DNA of 41,310 nucleotides, taken from positions 1 through 41,310 of the forward strand of contig CAJKPX010000016.1 in NCBI GenBank assembly GCA_905201895.1, given 5' to 3'. Position numbers and translations under genes: made by a program. Positions 13,924 through 22,175 of the stretch are shown here, piece by piece. Source of the DNA: an uncultured Eubacteriales bacterium (GTDB lineage Bacteria > Bacillota > Clostridia > Oscillospirales > CAG-272). Under the pieces are notes generated by a model. It was given only the letters and a program-made list of their open reading frames with translations, made no database searches and was not told the origin of the DNA. Every line of letters starts with the position of its first letter. The stretch's first letter is position 1.

Positions 13924-16623
13924 TTACCACTTGGTCGGTACGCCATCGACGTAATGCCAATATCTGCCCGATGCGGTGGGTGATGTTTCGCTGTAATAGA
14001 AGCGAGCGACTTCAAGGAGCGCGGTGTTGTGTGATTCTATCGTGATATTGTTCCATTCAGCTGCCGTACCCATATAATAAACGGCAATCATGAGGTCGCA
14101 GTTGTCAAACGCGGAAGCGCCGATGCTCGTCACGCTCGCGGAGATCGTGATGCTCTTAAGGGCACACGCCTCAAACGCGGAGTTGCCAATGCTCGTCACA
14201 CTATCGGAGAATACGAAGTTTTCAAGGCTGCCGCAGCCCTTGAACGCGGCATCGCCGATATGCGTCACACGGTCGCCGCCCGTGACACTCGCAAGGAGTG
14301 TGCAGCCATTGAGTGCAGAGCCGCCTATGATCCTCGTGTCGTTGGAAATTGCAAGGCTCGTGGCTCTCGTGTCAACGACGTCAATCAGTGCAAAATAGGG
14401 GTTTTCGCTGTTTCCGAGATATTTTCCGTTGTCGTAAATGGTATACGTCAGACTGCTGCAGTCGCTGAACGCTTTCTCACCGATGCTCGTCACGCTTGCA
14501 GGGATCGAGATACTTGTAATGCTTTCACAACCGCGGAACGCAGAGGCACCAATCGTGGTCAAATTGCTGCCGAGTGTGACGTTCTCAAGCATCGAGCAAC
14601 CGTAGAAGGCACTCTCACCGATGCTCGTCACGCTTGCGGGGATCGAGATGCTCGTAATGCTTTCACAACCGCAGAACGCAAAGACACCAATCGTGGTCAA
14701 ATTGCTGCCGAGTGTGACGTTCTCAAGCATCGAGCAATTGTAGAAGGCGCTATCACCGATGCTCCTCAGGCAATCGGGGAGGTTGATGCTCGTCAGAGCC
14801 TCGCAAAAGCTGAACGCAGAATTGCCGATGCTCGTCAAGCCATTGCACCCCGTGACGCTTGCAAGCTCGTAGCAATGGACAAACGCACGCTCACCGATGC
14901 TCGTGACGCTATCGGGGATCTTGATGCTCGGCAGGTTGCGGCAATTGTAGAACGCAGAATCGCCGATGCTCGTCACACCGTCCGGGAGGGTAACCTTCTC
15001 AAGCGTGGTGTAACCATAGAACGCAAAGTTGCCGATGCTCGTCACACCGTTGGGGATTATGAGCTCGGTTGCCAACGCTCCGTTGATATAGAGCGAGTCG
15101 GAATAAAACAACGGATTGGCAACAACGTCGGCGAATTGGATCGCGCACCATGCCGCAAGATCGTTGACGTACACGCGCTCAATGCTACTGCATTCGACGA
15201 ATGCACGAATGCCGATGCTCGTCACGCTCGCGGGGATCGTGATACTCGTCAGGCCATCGCATCTCCAGAACGCGTGCTCACCGATACTCTCCACGCCGTC
15301 GGGAATCGTGACGCTCGGCAGGCTCCTGCAATCGTGGAATGCATAATCGCCGATACTCACAAGCGTGCCGTCCTCGGCAAACTCAATGCCCGTCAAGCTA
15401 CCGCAGTCCTCGAACGCATGATCACCGATGCTCGCCACGTCTTTGCCGATCGTGACACTCGTAATTCCCGTACAAGCGCAGAATGCGCTCTCGCCAACGG
15501 CCGTCACGCCGTTCGGGATCGTAACACGCTTCAGGGTGGTGCAACCGTAGAACGCAGCGTTGCGGATGACCTCCATGCCGTCGGGGATCGTGAGATCGGT
15601 CATCGGCTCGTTGTTGAGATAGAGGTTATGAGCATAATACAACGGGTTTGCGTCGGGGCTCGCAAATTCAATCGTGCACCACGCCTCAAGATCGGTGATA
15701 TATACGGCTTCCAAATCGAGGCAGTATTTGAATGCGGCGGAGCCGATATACCGCACGCTATCGGGGATCGTGATCGTATGGAGGGAACCACAGCCCATGA
15801 GCGCTTCCTCCGCAATTCCAACGGTATCCGCACGGAGAGTCAGATGGTCGTTTACGTACGCAGGCAAAGTGCGGCCAACAACCCATTTGTCTACGTAATA
15901 CACGCCGTTCTCCTCTTGGATCAATGCCGTGCAGCCTTTGAATGCGTCAACTCCGATGCGCGTTACGCTATTCGCGATCTTGACGGAAATCAAGTCGGTT
16001 TTCGCGTAAAAGGCGTTGGCAGCGATGGCGGTCACCGTGTAACCGTCCAGCACCTCGGGGATCACGATCTCCGCATACGTCTTATTGGAAAAGCCCGTTA
16101 CGGTGCAGGTCGTTTTGTCGGAATTAACCTTGTAGCTCAGATAATCTGCGTTGAAGGCGGGAATAAACAGATCGCGGTAGCTATTTCCGCAGGTGCAGGT
16201 GTGTTCGGTGTAACCGTCGGTTGTGGCAGTGGGTGGAACAACGGTTGTGGCATAGGTATGAGAGATTGGATACACCGTCTTTACGTTCAGCTTTTCCGAG
16301 CAACGCGTGCAATGATTGGATTTTATTCCCGACTCGGTACAGGTGGGTGCAATGTCTACCGTCCACTCCGAGGAAGGATCGTGACCCAGCGCGTCGATCT
16401 CGGTCTGCGCAACGAGAATTTCGTTGCACACCGAGCAATGCTCGCCCGCGGTCTTGCCCTTTTCGGTACAGGTCGGTGACACGGCTTCGTCCTGTACAAC
16501 CGTATGCTCGTGCGCCGTGGTTTCCTCGGTTTCGTTTGGATCTGCCGTTTCACCGTCACAGGCGGCGAGCCAGATCAAACAACATAATATCAGCACGAGC
16601 GTGAAAAGCATCCGTTTCTTCAT
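13924..16623 (-). CDS. Large BspA-like leucine-rich-repeat lipoprotein
   Basis: 899 residues. The signal peptide ends in LAAC (Cys22). A Thr/Glu-rich linker leads to two Cys-containing repeats of the form SPTCTEKGKTAGEHCSVC and APTCTESGIKSNHCTRC, then TDGYTEHTCTCGNSYRD, a module common before LRR_5 arrays in Clostridia. From about residue 185 to 870 there are some 25-28 LRR_5 units of about 23 residues (pattern S-I-G-x-x-A-F-x-x-C-x-x-L-x-x-V-x-I-P). Two longer inserts have the form AWCTIEFASPDANPLYY. Such proteins are displayed on the surface and bind host or partner proteins; the partner is unknown. GGAGG precedes the ATG; promoter and terminator are its own. Confidence 0.88.
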   Translation of the reverse strand: MKKRMLFTLVLILCCLIWLAACDGETADPNETEETTAHEHTVVQDEAVSPTCTEKGKTAGEHCSVCNEILVAQTEIDALGHDPSSEWTVDIAPTCTESGIKSNHCTRCSEKLNVKTVYPISHTYATTVVPPTATTDGYTEHTCTCGNSYRDLFIPAFNADYLSYKVNSDKTTCTVTGFSNKTYAEIVIPEVLDGYTVTAIAANAFYAKTDLISVKIANSVTRIGVDAFKGCTALIQEENGVYYVDKWVVGRTLPAYVNDHLTLRADTVGIAEEALMGCGSLHTITIPDSVRYIGSAAFKYCLDLEAVYITDLEAWCTIEFASPDANPLYYAHNLYLNNEPMTDLTIPDGMEVIRNAAFYGCTTLKRVTIPNGVTAVGESAFCACTGITSVTIGKDVASIGDHAFEDCGSLTGIEFAEDGTLVSIGDYAFHDCRSLPSVTIPDGVESIGEHAFWRCDGLTSITIPASVTSIGIRAFVECSSIERVYVNDLAAWCAIQFADVVANPLFYSDSLYINGALATELIIPNGVTSIGNFAFYGYTTLEKVTLPDGVTSIGDSAFYNCRNLPSIKIPDSVTSIGERAFVHCYELASVTGCNGLTSIGNSAFSFCEALTSINLPDCLRSIGDSAFYNCSMLENVTLGSNLTTIGVFAFCGCESITSISIPASVTSIGESAFYGCSMLENVTLGSNLTTIGASAFRGCESITSISIPASVTSIGEKAFSDCSSLTYTIYDNGKYLGNSENPYFALIDVVDTRATSLAISNDTRIIGGSALNGCTLLASVTGGDRVTHIGDAAFKGCGSLENFVFSDSVTSIGNSAFEACALKSITISASVTSIGASAFDNCDLMIAVYYMGTAAEWNNITIESHNTALLEVARFYYSETSPTASGRYWHYVDGVPTKW
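14485..14760 (-). repeat. Two tandem 138-bp units within the LRR array
   Basis: 14485-14622 and 14623-14760 are nearly identical and encode two 46-residue blocks (two LRR units each) that differ at only a few codons. This is a recent in-frame duplication. Confidence 0.85.
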
Positions 16624-16665
16624 TTTCTTAACCTCCGTTTTGATTTTGACTGTTATGTCAATTCT

Positions 16666-16694
16666 ATTATATCATTTTCTTCGTGTTTTGTCAA
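16666..16694 (-). promoter_or_regulatory. Consensus promoter of the large LRR lipoprotein gene
   Basis: Minus strand: TTGACA (16694-16689), 17-bp spacer, TATAAT (16671-16666), with TGA before the -10. Confidence 0.85.
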
Positions 16695-16753
16695 TATATT
16701 CAATAGAAAATTTTGTTATTTCAACTTTTCAATATTATATTTTTCAAAACAAC

Positions 16754-16797
16754 AAAAAAACGTCGGTCGAAAGCCTGACTTCGACCGACGTTTTTTC
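16754..16797. terminator. Perfect bidirectional terminator
   Basis: AAAAAACGTCGGTCGAA (16755-16771) pairs with TTCGACCGACGTTTTTT (16780-16796). It ends transcription of the gene stopping at 16858 and shields the LRR promoter. Confidence 0.9.
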
Positions 16798-16857
16798 GTC
16801 GTTTGCTTTTTACCGTTTCGATCAGCAGGGGTAATCGGACTCGACGCCCTACTTTTT

Positions 16858-17595
16858 TTACGGCTTTTTGAAATTGACGATCGCATAGTACATCGTGCGG
16901 AAATTGGCATAGCTCTCGTCGTTGGAGGATTCGCCCCATGCGTAGTCACGCGGCAGAACGATCAGCGTGTCCGCGGGGAGCACCTTGAGCGCATCGTAAT
17001 ACTGATAGAGCTCGGTGTCACCAAGTCGCAGGGCGTAATCGTTAACCGCCGACTCCGGCACTTTTTCAAAGAGCTCGGAAAGCGGAACTGCTACCTTTTC
17101 GAGATCTCGCTCCTCAAAAACGAACTCGCTGACAAACCAGATCGCCGATTCACCCGTCATTACATAGGTACCAAAGGTGGAAAGGTGCTCGGTGTTGAGC
17201 TTCTTTGCGTTATTATACGCCACGGTGGAGAGCTTGCCGTCCTCGTCGGTGTAGAGTGCTCGGAGCTCCTCCTCATTGTAGACAGAGAAATCGTTGAGCA
17301 CAACCGTGAGGTGGTTACCGTCCTCTTTTTTGGGAGAGATCACTTCAAAGACATCGTTGATCTTGATGCGCTCCTGCTGGGAAAGCGTGTAGTTTCCGCA
17401 ATAGGTGAAGGTGAGGTCACCCGACACGCTCGAGGAGCATTGCCAAAAGCAAACCAAGCCCACAAACAAGAAGAACGCCACCACGATGGTGTGCCATTTA
17501 TAATGGTACCAAAAATTATCAAGCCATTTGACAAAGCGACTCTTTACCACGATCTCGCCGCCGCGCTCCTTATATTCCCGTTGATCGATTGCCAT
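16858..17595 (-). CDS. Hypothetical single-pass membrane protein
   Basis: 245 residues from the ATG 8 bases after AAAGGA; an upstream in-frame ATG lacks such a site. A basic cytoplasmic N-terminus (about 1-30) with RFVKWLDNFWYHYKWH precedes one transmembrane helix (about 31-53). A 190-residue outer domain follows, acidic and with alternating strands, ending in MYYAIVNFKKP. No domain is recognised. It is placed behind greA, but a terminator lies between them and no promoter is obvious in the 47-base gap, so it may depend on read-through. A remnant of a second copy survives at 13786-13831. Confidence 0.7.
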   Translation of the reverse strand: MAIDQREYKERGGEIVVKSRFVKWLDNFWYHYKWHTIVVAFFLFVGLVCFWQCSSSVSGDLTFTYCGNYTLSQQERIKINDVFEVISPKKEDGNHLTVVLNDFSVYNEEELRALYTDEDGKLSTVAYNNAKKLNTEHLSTFGTYVMTGESAIWFVSEFVFEERDLEKVAVPLSELFEKVPESAVNDYALRLGDTELYQYYDALKVLPADTLIVLPRDYAWGESSNDESYANFRTMYYAIVNFKKP

Positions 17596-17642
17596 TTGAT
17601 GTATCCTTTCCTTTTGCGTGCGACCGCGCACACTGATATGTG

Positions 17643-17686
17643 AAAAAACGGGAAGGAAAACTGCCCGTGAGAGTGTTGTCCTTCCC
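17643..17686 (-). terminator. Terminator after greA
   Basis: GGGAAGGA (17650-17657) pairs with TCCTTCCC (17679-17686), followed on the minus strand by a T-run at 17648-17643. Confidence 0.75.
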
Positions 17687-17714
17687 TGCTGATTCTGCCT
17701 TGTTCGCTCGGCTC

Positions 17715-18203
17715 TTATGCTTTGGTTCTGGAAACCTCAAGCACCTTCATTTTCAGAATGCCTGCGGGTGTTTCGATCTCAAGCTCGTCGCCTGCTCTCT
17801 TGCCGATCAATGCGGCACCGATCGGTGCCTGATCCGAAATCTTGCCCTCCATGGGGTTGGACTCGTTGGAACCAACAAGATTGAAGGTCATCTCGCTCTC
17901 GGTGGCAGCGTTCCAAACCTTAACGGTGGAGCCAAGACTGATCACGCTGGTGTCGATGGTGGACTCGTCGAGGATCAGCGCGTTTTCAACCAGCTCCTCG
18001 AGCTCCTTGATGCGTGCCTCATTTTTTGCCTGCTCATTTCTTGCCTCATCATACTCGGAGTTCTCCGAAAGGTCTCCGAACGAGCGCGCGACCGCAATGT
18101 CATTCTTAATCTTTTCGCGCTTCTCGTGCTTGAGATAGTGCAGCTCGTCGATCAGCTCCTGGTAGCCCTTTTGGGTATAATACATCTGTTTTCCATTTGC
18201 CAT
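17715..18203 (-). CDS. greA: Transcription elongation factor GreA
   Basis: 162 residues, the normal GreA length (about 158). The N-terminal coiled-coil hairpin (about 5-80) carries the acidic tip DLSENSEYDEA, with Asp44 and Glu47 corresponding to the residues that coordinate the catalytic Mg2+ in the RNA polymerase active site. The C-terminal FKBP-like domain contains VKVWNAATESEMTF and SDQAPIGAALIGKRAGDE. GreA enters the secondary channel of RNA polymerase and stimulates cleavage of backtracked transcripts. AAGGAG precedes the ATG. The gene starts 29 bases after the S41 peptidase stop, so the two are probably cotranscribed. Confidence 0.96.
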   Translation of the reverse strand: MANGKQMYYTQKGYQELIDELHYLKHEKREKIKNDIAVARSFGDLSENSEYDEARNEQAKNEARIKELEELVENALILDESTIDTSVISLGSTVKVWNAATESEMTFNLVGSNESNPMEGKISDQAPIGAALIGKRAGDELEIETPAGILKMKVLEVSRTKA

Positions 18204-18232
18204 TGTTCTGTTCTCCTTATGATAAAAAAGTT

Positions 18233-19708
18233 TTATTGAAACTGTGCAAACGCTGCCTGGAGCTGATCGTCAAGCTCCTGCGGAAGCACGTAAAAATTAT
18301 ACTGCATTGCCTGCTCGGAAAGCGCCACCGCGAGTCCCTCGCTCGGCTCAATTCCGATCTCGTGATAAGTCACACCGCATTGGGTGACGTAGGCATAGGT
18401 GGTCATTTTGATATATCCGCTATAATTGGAATCAAATGTGGACAGCGGAACGGTCGTTTGCATGATGCCCTTTCCAAAGGTGGTTTCTCCAATCACCTTG
18501 GAAAGCCCGAAGTCGCGCAGCGTTGCCACGAAAACCTCGGCAGCACTTGCCGTGTTCCCATTGCAGAGCACGGTCATATCCAGGTCGGCAAACATGCCAA
18601 CCTCCTCCTGTGCAACGCTGCAAGGTGCATATCCGCCTGTGAGCTCGGTTGCCTCGGCGTAATAGGACTTGACAGCGTTTCCGTCACGGTCGATCGAGCG
18701 CAGAATCAGGTCGCCCGGTTGGAGGAAATAGCTCAACACCGCCTTGATCGACTCCAGGTCGCCCCCCGGATTGTTACGCAGGTCGAACACGAAATGCTCG
18801 GCACCTCCGCTCTTGAGTGCCTTGACAGCCTCCTTGAGTTGGATTGGCGTTGTCATATCAAAGCTCGAAATGTGAATAACGCCAACGGTGGGATCGTTTT
18901 CCTTGGTGTAGTAGCGCACCGATTGCGATTCATAGGGTCCGCGAACGATCGAAAATTCGATGCTTTGATAGCTTCCCTTTCCGTCGGGACGGAAGGCTGC
19001 AAACTCGGCGCTCGTTCCCGATTCACCGCGAATCATGGTGAGTGCCTTGGTGTAGCCGCCAACTGCGGCAATGCTTTTGTATTCGTCGCCGTCCTTCACG
19101 GCATAAACCAGATCTCCGATCTGCAGATCGGACGATTGCGCGGGTGCGTTTTCGTAAATAGCGATCACCTGGAACACCTGATATTCCACACCGCTGATCT
19201 CAACGGTCGTCTGGATTACGCTCACACCGATGCCCTCGTAGTCGCCGTTGTTCTCGGCAGCCATCGCGCGGTACTCCTCATCGGTGTAATATTCAGCATA
19301 GCGGTCGCCCGTTGCTGTGGCATACGCCTTGAGAACGGCGTCCATCAGCTCCTCCTCGGTTTTATCTCCCGCGTAGTAGCCGTAGGTCTGGAAGATAGCT
19401 GCAAAAAGCTCAAGCTTGCTCGCGCTGCCATCTACTGCCTCCTCCAGCCGCTCGATCAGCTCTTGCTGCTGCCGCAGGATGGGCGTGTAGTATTTTCTCT
19501 GATCCGCAACCGTGAGCGTGTGGGTGAAAAGGATCGAAAGAACTGTAACCAGGCAGACCAGCGTGATCACCCAGCCGATCGGACATCCGCGGCGTGGTCT
19601 TGCTGCCATTTCCACTCTCCGTCGCTCCTTTGCCTCGGCGCTCCATTGACCGGGGATATATTCGCTTCTCTGTTCGCTCTGTTGCCCGTTCTTCTGTTCG
19701 TTTTCCAT
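18233..19708 (-). CDS. S41 family C-terminal processing peptidase (CtpA-like)
   Basis: 491 residues. A long polar, Arg-rich N-terminus is followed by one transmembrane anchor (about 44-62), a helical lead with QQQELIERLEEAV, a PDZ domain (about 155-260) and the S41 protease core. The Ser-Lys dyad is visible as Ser388 in NGNTASAAEVF and Lys413 in TTFGKGIMQ; FDLRNNPGGDL is the usual preceding strand. CtpA proteases cut near the C-terminus of exported substrates such as cell-wall hydrolases; the substrate here is unknown. AAGGA is 6 bases before the ATG, and a lone TATAAT lies at 19742-19737 without a clear -35. Confidence 0.92.
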   Translation of the reverse strand: MENEQKNGQQSEQRSEYIPGQWSAEAKERRRVEMAARPRRGCPIGWVITLVCLVTVLSILFTHTLTVADQRKYYTPILRQQQELIERLEEAVDGSASKLELFAAIFQTYGYYAGDKTEEELMDAVLKAYATATGDRYAEYYTDEEYRAMAAENNGDYEGIGVSVIQTTVEISGVEYQVFQVIAIYENAPAQSSDLQIGDLVYAVKDGDEYKSIAAVGGYTKALTMIRGESGTSAEFAAFRPDGKGSYQSIEFSIVRGPYESQSVRYYTKENDPTVGVIHISSFDMTTPIQLKEAVKALKSGGAEHFVFDLRNNPGGDLESIKAVLSYFLQPGDLILRSIDRDGNAVKSYYAEATELTGGYAPCSVAQEEVGMFADLDMTVLCNGNTASAAEVFVATLRDFGLSKVIGETTFGKGIMQTTVPLSTFDSNYSGYIKMTTYAYVTQCGVTYHEIGIEPSEGLAVALSEQAMQYNFYVLPQELDDQLQAAFAQFQ

Positions 19709-19787
19709 TGAATTTCCTTCCGATTTTTTTGCATTTATTATATGATGACATCCGCCAACCTATGCGACGCTGCCACTCAAAACAGTA

Positions 19788-19838
19788 CAGAGGCGAAATG
19801 CTTGGGCGGTGGGCTACCACCCTGCATTTCGCGCTCTG
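19788..19838 (-). terminator. Large hairpin between the PucR-like and S41 genes
   Basis: CAGAG-GCGAAATGC (19788-19801) pairs with GCATTTCGC-g-CTCTG (19824-19838), with an inner GGTGG/CCACC stem. The T-tract on the minus strand is short, so it may act as a weak terminator or processing site. Confidence 0.55.
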
Positions 19839-19862
19839 TCAATAATGAAATGTCTAAAAAAA

Positions 19863-20948
19863 TCAGAACTTGATGGGCTTGGAGTTGAGGTATTTCTTTA
19901 CCATGAGGGCAACCTTGAAGGTGATCGCGTGCTCAAACTCACGCAAGTCAAGCCCTGTGAGCTTGCGAATCTTCTCAAGACGGTACACCAGCGTGTTACG
20001 GTGCACGAACAGCTTTCTCGAGGTTTCCGAAACGTTGAGGTTGTTCTCAAAGAAGCACTGAATGGTCATCAGAGTTTCACGGTCGAGCGACTCAAGGCTT
20101 CCCTTCTTGAACACCTCCTGGAGGAACATCTCGCAGAGGGTGGTGGGAAGCTGATAGATCAGGCGGCCAATGCCGAGATTTTCATAGCTGATGATGTTCT
20201 TTTCGGTTTCAAAGACCTTGCCAACCTCGATTGCAACCTGCGCCTCCTTATAGGCACGCGCCAGATCCTTGATATTCTCCACAACCGTGGAAATACCGAT
20301 CGAAACGCGCGTGTAAAACTCAGTGGAAAGCGTATCGGCAATATTGGTGGCAATCTTTTCGATATCACGGCTCTCGGTTCCGGGCTTGATATCCTTCACA
20401 AGCACGATATCGTGCTCGCCAACGCTGATCACGTAGTCCTTCGACTTGTCGGGGAACATGTTTTGCAGCATCTCAAAGGGCATCATATCGGTCTTTCCGT
20501 AGAATTTGATCAAAAAGACGATGCGCATCTCCTCAGTGGTGAAATGCAGCTCCTTGGATTTGATATAAATGTCACTGGGAAGAATATTATCGAGAATGAT
20601 GTTCTTGATAAAGGAACCCTTATCATACTTTTCATCGTAGAGGTTTTTGATATTGCCCAACGAGATCGAGAGCAGCTTGGACATTTTCTCTGCCATCTTG
20701 TCCTCGCCCTCGACGAAGATAATATAATCGGTTTTCGGACCGTTGGTCATCGGACGGTATGTATATCCGTTGCTTGCGATCACGTCGCTGGTGTAATTGA
20801 GTTCGTCGCGCACACCCTGACGGATCTCACCGATCTTTACAAGCTCCGAGCAGGCGATGATCACTCCGTTCTCGTCGATCACGCCGATTACGCGATCAAT
20901 TGCATCCTTCATCTGATGGATGACACCTTGAAACAGTCTGTTGGACAT
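19863..20948 (-). CDS. PucR/CdaR-like transcriptional regulator
   Basis: 361 residues from the ATG 8 bases after AGGAGA. The N-terminal 130 residues start SNRLFQGVIHQMKDAIDRVIGVIDENGVIIACS, reminiscent of the CdaR sugar-diacid sensing region, then a central GGDEF-like domain (about 150-270). The C-terminus has a PucR helix-turn-helix (about 298-350) with FFENNLNVSETSRKLFVHRNTLVYRLEKI. Such proteins are usually activators that respond to small metabolites. No catabolic operon is adjacent, so the effector is unknown. It has its own promoter. Confidence 0.83.
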   Translation of the reverse strand: MSNRLFQGVIHQMKDAIDRVIGVIDENGVIIACSELVKIGEIRQGVRDELNYTSDVIASNGYTYRPMTNGPKTDYIIFVEGEDKMAEKMSKLLSISLGNIKNLYDEKYDKGSFIKNIILDNILPSDIYIKSKELHFTTEEMRIVFLIKFYGKTDMMPFEMLQNMFPDKSKDYVISVGEHDIVLVKDIKPGTESRDIEKIATNIADTLSTEFYTRVSIGISTVVENIKDLARAYKEAQVAIEVGKVFETEKNIISYENLGIGRLIYQLPTTLCEMFLQEVFKKGSLESLDRETLMTIQCFFENNLNVSETSRKLFVHRNTLVYRLEKIRKLTGLDLREFEHAITFKVALMVKKYLNSKPIKF

Positions 20949-21005
20949 AAAACTTTTCTCCTCAATTTTTTTGGTCGTCAAATACTTTATAGATAGTCTA
21001 CCTGT

Positions 21006-21034
21006 ATTTTACACCTTTTTTCTGATTTTTTCAA
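21006..21034 (-). promoter_or_regulatory. Promoter of the PucR-like regulator gene
   Basis: Minus strand: TTGAAA (21034-21029), 17-bp spacer, TAAAAT (21011-21006). Confidence 0.6.
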
Positions 21035-21138
21035 TAGGTTTTTTAATATTTTTCCCAAATTTTTTTATTTTTTTCATGCAATTTGTCTTATATGTCAAAA
21101 AATATAGCAAAATGCACGAAAATATGTAGTCGTTCTTG

Positions 21139-21897
21139 TCAGGAAAGTTCAAACAGAGAGACCAAACTCGCCAGCACAAAGGTTGCCGCCGTTTCGGTTC
21201 GCAGGATACGCGGACCGAGCCCGATCGGGATCATCCCGCTGTTCTTTGCCGCCGCGACCTCCTCCTCGGAAAAGCCGCCCTCCGAGCCGATCACGATCGA
21301 AATGCTCGTTGGTGCCGCAGCGTTCGGATGCGCCTGTCGCCATTCGGCAAGCACGCGCCCGAGCGGAACCGTGCCCTCTCCCTCGTAGCAAAAGAGTGCA
21401 AGCTCGCACTCTGCCGCACGCTCGATCGCCTCGGAGAAGCGAACGGTTGGATGCACGGTGGGAAGCCGCCCCCGTCCGCTCTGCTTTGCCGCTTCCACGG
21501 CAATTCGCACGCGTCGGTCGAGCTTTTTGGCTTCGTTTGCATCTTTCATACGCACCACGCAGCGTGCGCTCTCAAAGGTGGATATCTCACTTGCGCCGCA
21601 TTCGATCGCCTTTTGAATGATCGAATCGAGCTTATCTCCCTTGGGAAGCGCCTGAAACACGTGCGCATAAAAGGGCGGTTCTGTCAAAGCAGGGGTCTCT
21701 GATAAAATACGTGCCAACACGCGGTCGGGAAGAAATTCGGTCAGCTCGCAGAGATATTCTCGGGCATGCTCGTCGCACACCGTAACCTTTTCGCCCACAG
21801 CCATGCGCAGCGAGCGAGACAGATGATGGGCATCGTCTCCCAGAACGGTGACGGTTCCATCGGAGATTTGGTTGTTTGGAACAAAAAATCTCGGCAT
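21139..21897 (-). CDS. rsmE: 16S rRNA (uracil(1498)-N(3))-methyltransferase RsmE
   Basis: 252 residues, normal for the family. An N-terminal PUA-like domain (about 1-70, MPRFFVPNN and DAHHLSRSLRMAVGE) is followed by a SPOUT methyltransferase domain with the trefoil-knot signatures IGSEGGFSEEE and LGPRILRTETA near the C-terminus, which bind S-adenosylmethionine. RsmE methylates N3 of U1498 in the decoding region of 16S rRNA. AGAGG lies 5 bases before the ATG. It is often downstream of prmA in other Firmicutes; here it stands alone behind its own promoter. Confidence 0.95.
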   Translation of the reverse strand: MPRFFVPNNQISDGTVTVLGDDAHHLSRSLRMAVGEKVTVCDEHAREYLCELTEFLPDRVLARILSETPALTEPPFYAHVFQALPKGDKLDSIIQKAIECGASEISTFESARCVVRMKDANEAKKLDRRVRIAVEAAKQSGRGRLPTVHPTVRFSEAIERAAECELALFCYEGEGTVPLGRVLAEWRQAHPNAAAPTSISIVIGSEGGFSEEEVAAAKNSGMIPIGLGPRILRTETAATFVLASLVSLFELS

Positions 21898-21927
21898 AAA
21901 AACCTCTGTTCAAATTGGAATGCTTTT

Positions 21928-21956
21928 ATTATACAACATTTTACCCAATTCGTCAA
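21928..21956 (-). promoter_or_regulatory. Promoter of rsmE
   Basis: Minus strand: TTGACG (21956-21951), 17-bp spacer, TATAAT (21933-21928), with TGTTG before the -10. The stretch 21957-22110 is AT-rich and holds nothing else recognised. Confidence 0.8.
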
Positions 21957-22110
21957 TAGTTTTTTTGTATTTTTCGTCATGAAAGGGAGCATTTTTTACA
22001 AGAAATGCCGTTTTTTGTCGGACAATATTCATAGATACATCAATTTGTCGAAATTGTTGCCAAAAAAGTACACAAAAAAATCGCACAATCGTTAGCTCTC
22101 TCCGTGCATC

Positions 22111-22149
22111 AAAAAGAAAAGGGCGCTCCAATTGATCGGAACGCTCTCC
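22111..22149 (-). terminator. Terminator after the DtxR-family gene
   Basis: GGGCGCTCC (22121-22129) pairs with GGAACGCTCTCCC (22138-22149, one G-U and a small bulge), followed on the minus strand by TTTTCTTTTT. Confidence 0.75.
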
Positions 22150-22175
22150 CTGTGCAAGGAATATCCTCGTCTTTT

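Noticed and set aside
14090..15620. Regularly spaced near-repeats resembling a CRISPR array
   Set aside because: The GATGCTCGTCACGCT-like units recur every 69 bp (23 codons), vary between copies and are in frame; they are the coding repeats of the LRR_5 domain.
14260..16479. A long open frame on the plus strand, opposite the LRR gene
   Set aside because: It mirrors the repetitive LRR codons, has no ribosome-binding site or signal, and encodes no recognisable domain. Similar antisense frames opposite ctpA, the 472-residue lipoprotein, metY, metA, aroB and tyrA are rejected for the same reason.
16798..16857. A small gene or RNA between the terminator and the 245-residue protein gene
   Set aside because: The stretch has no start with a ribosome-binding site and no stable fold; it is the 3' untranslated part of the upstream gene.
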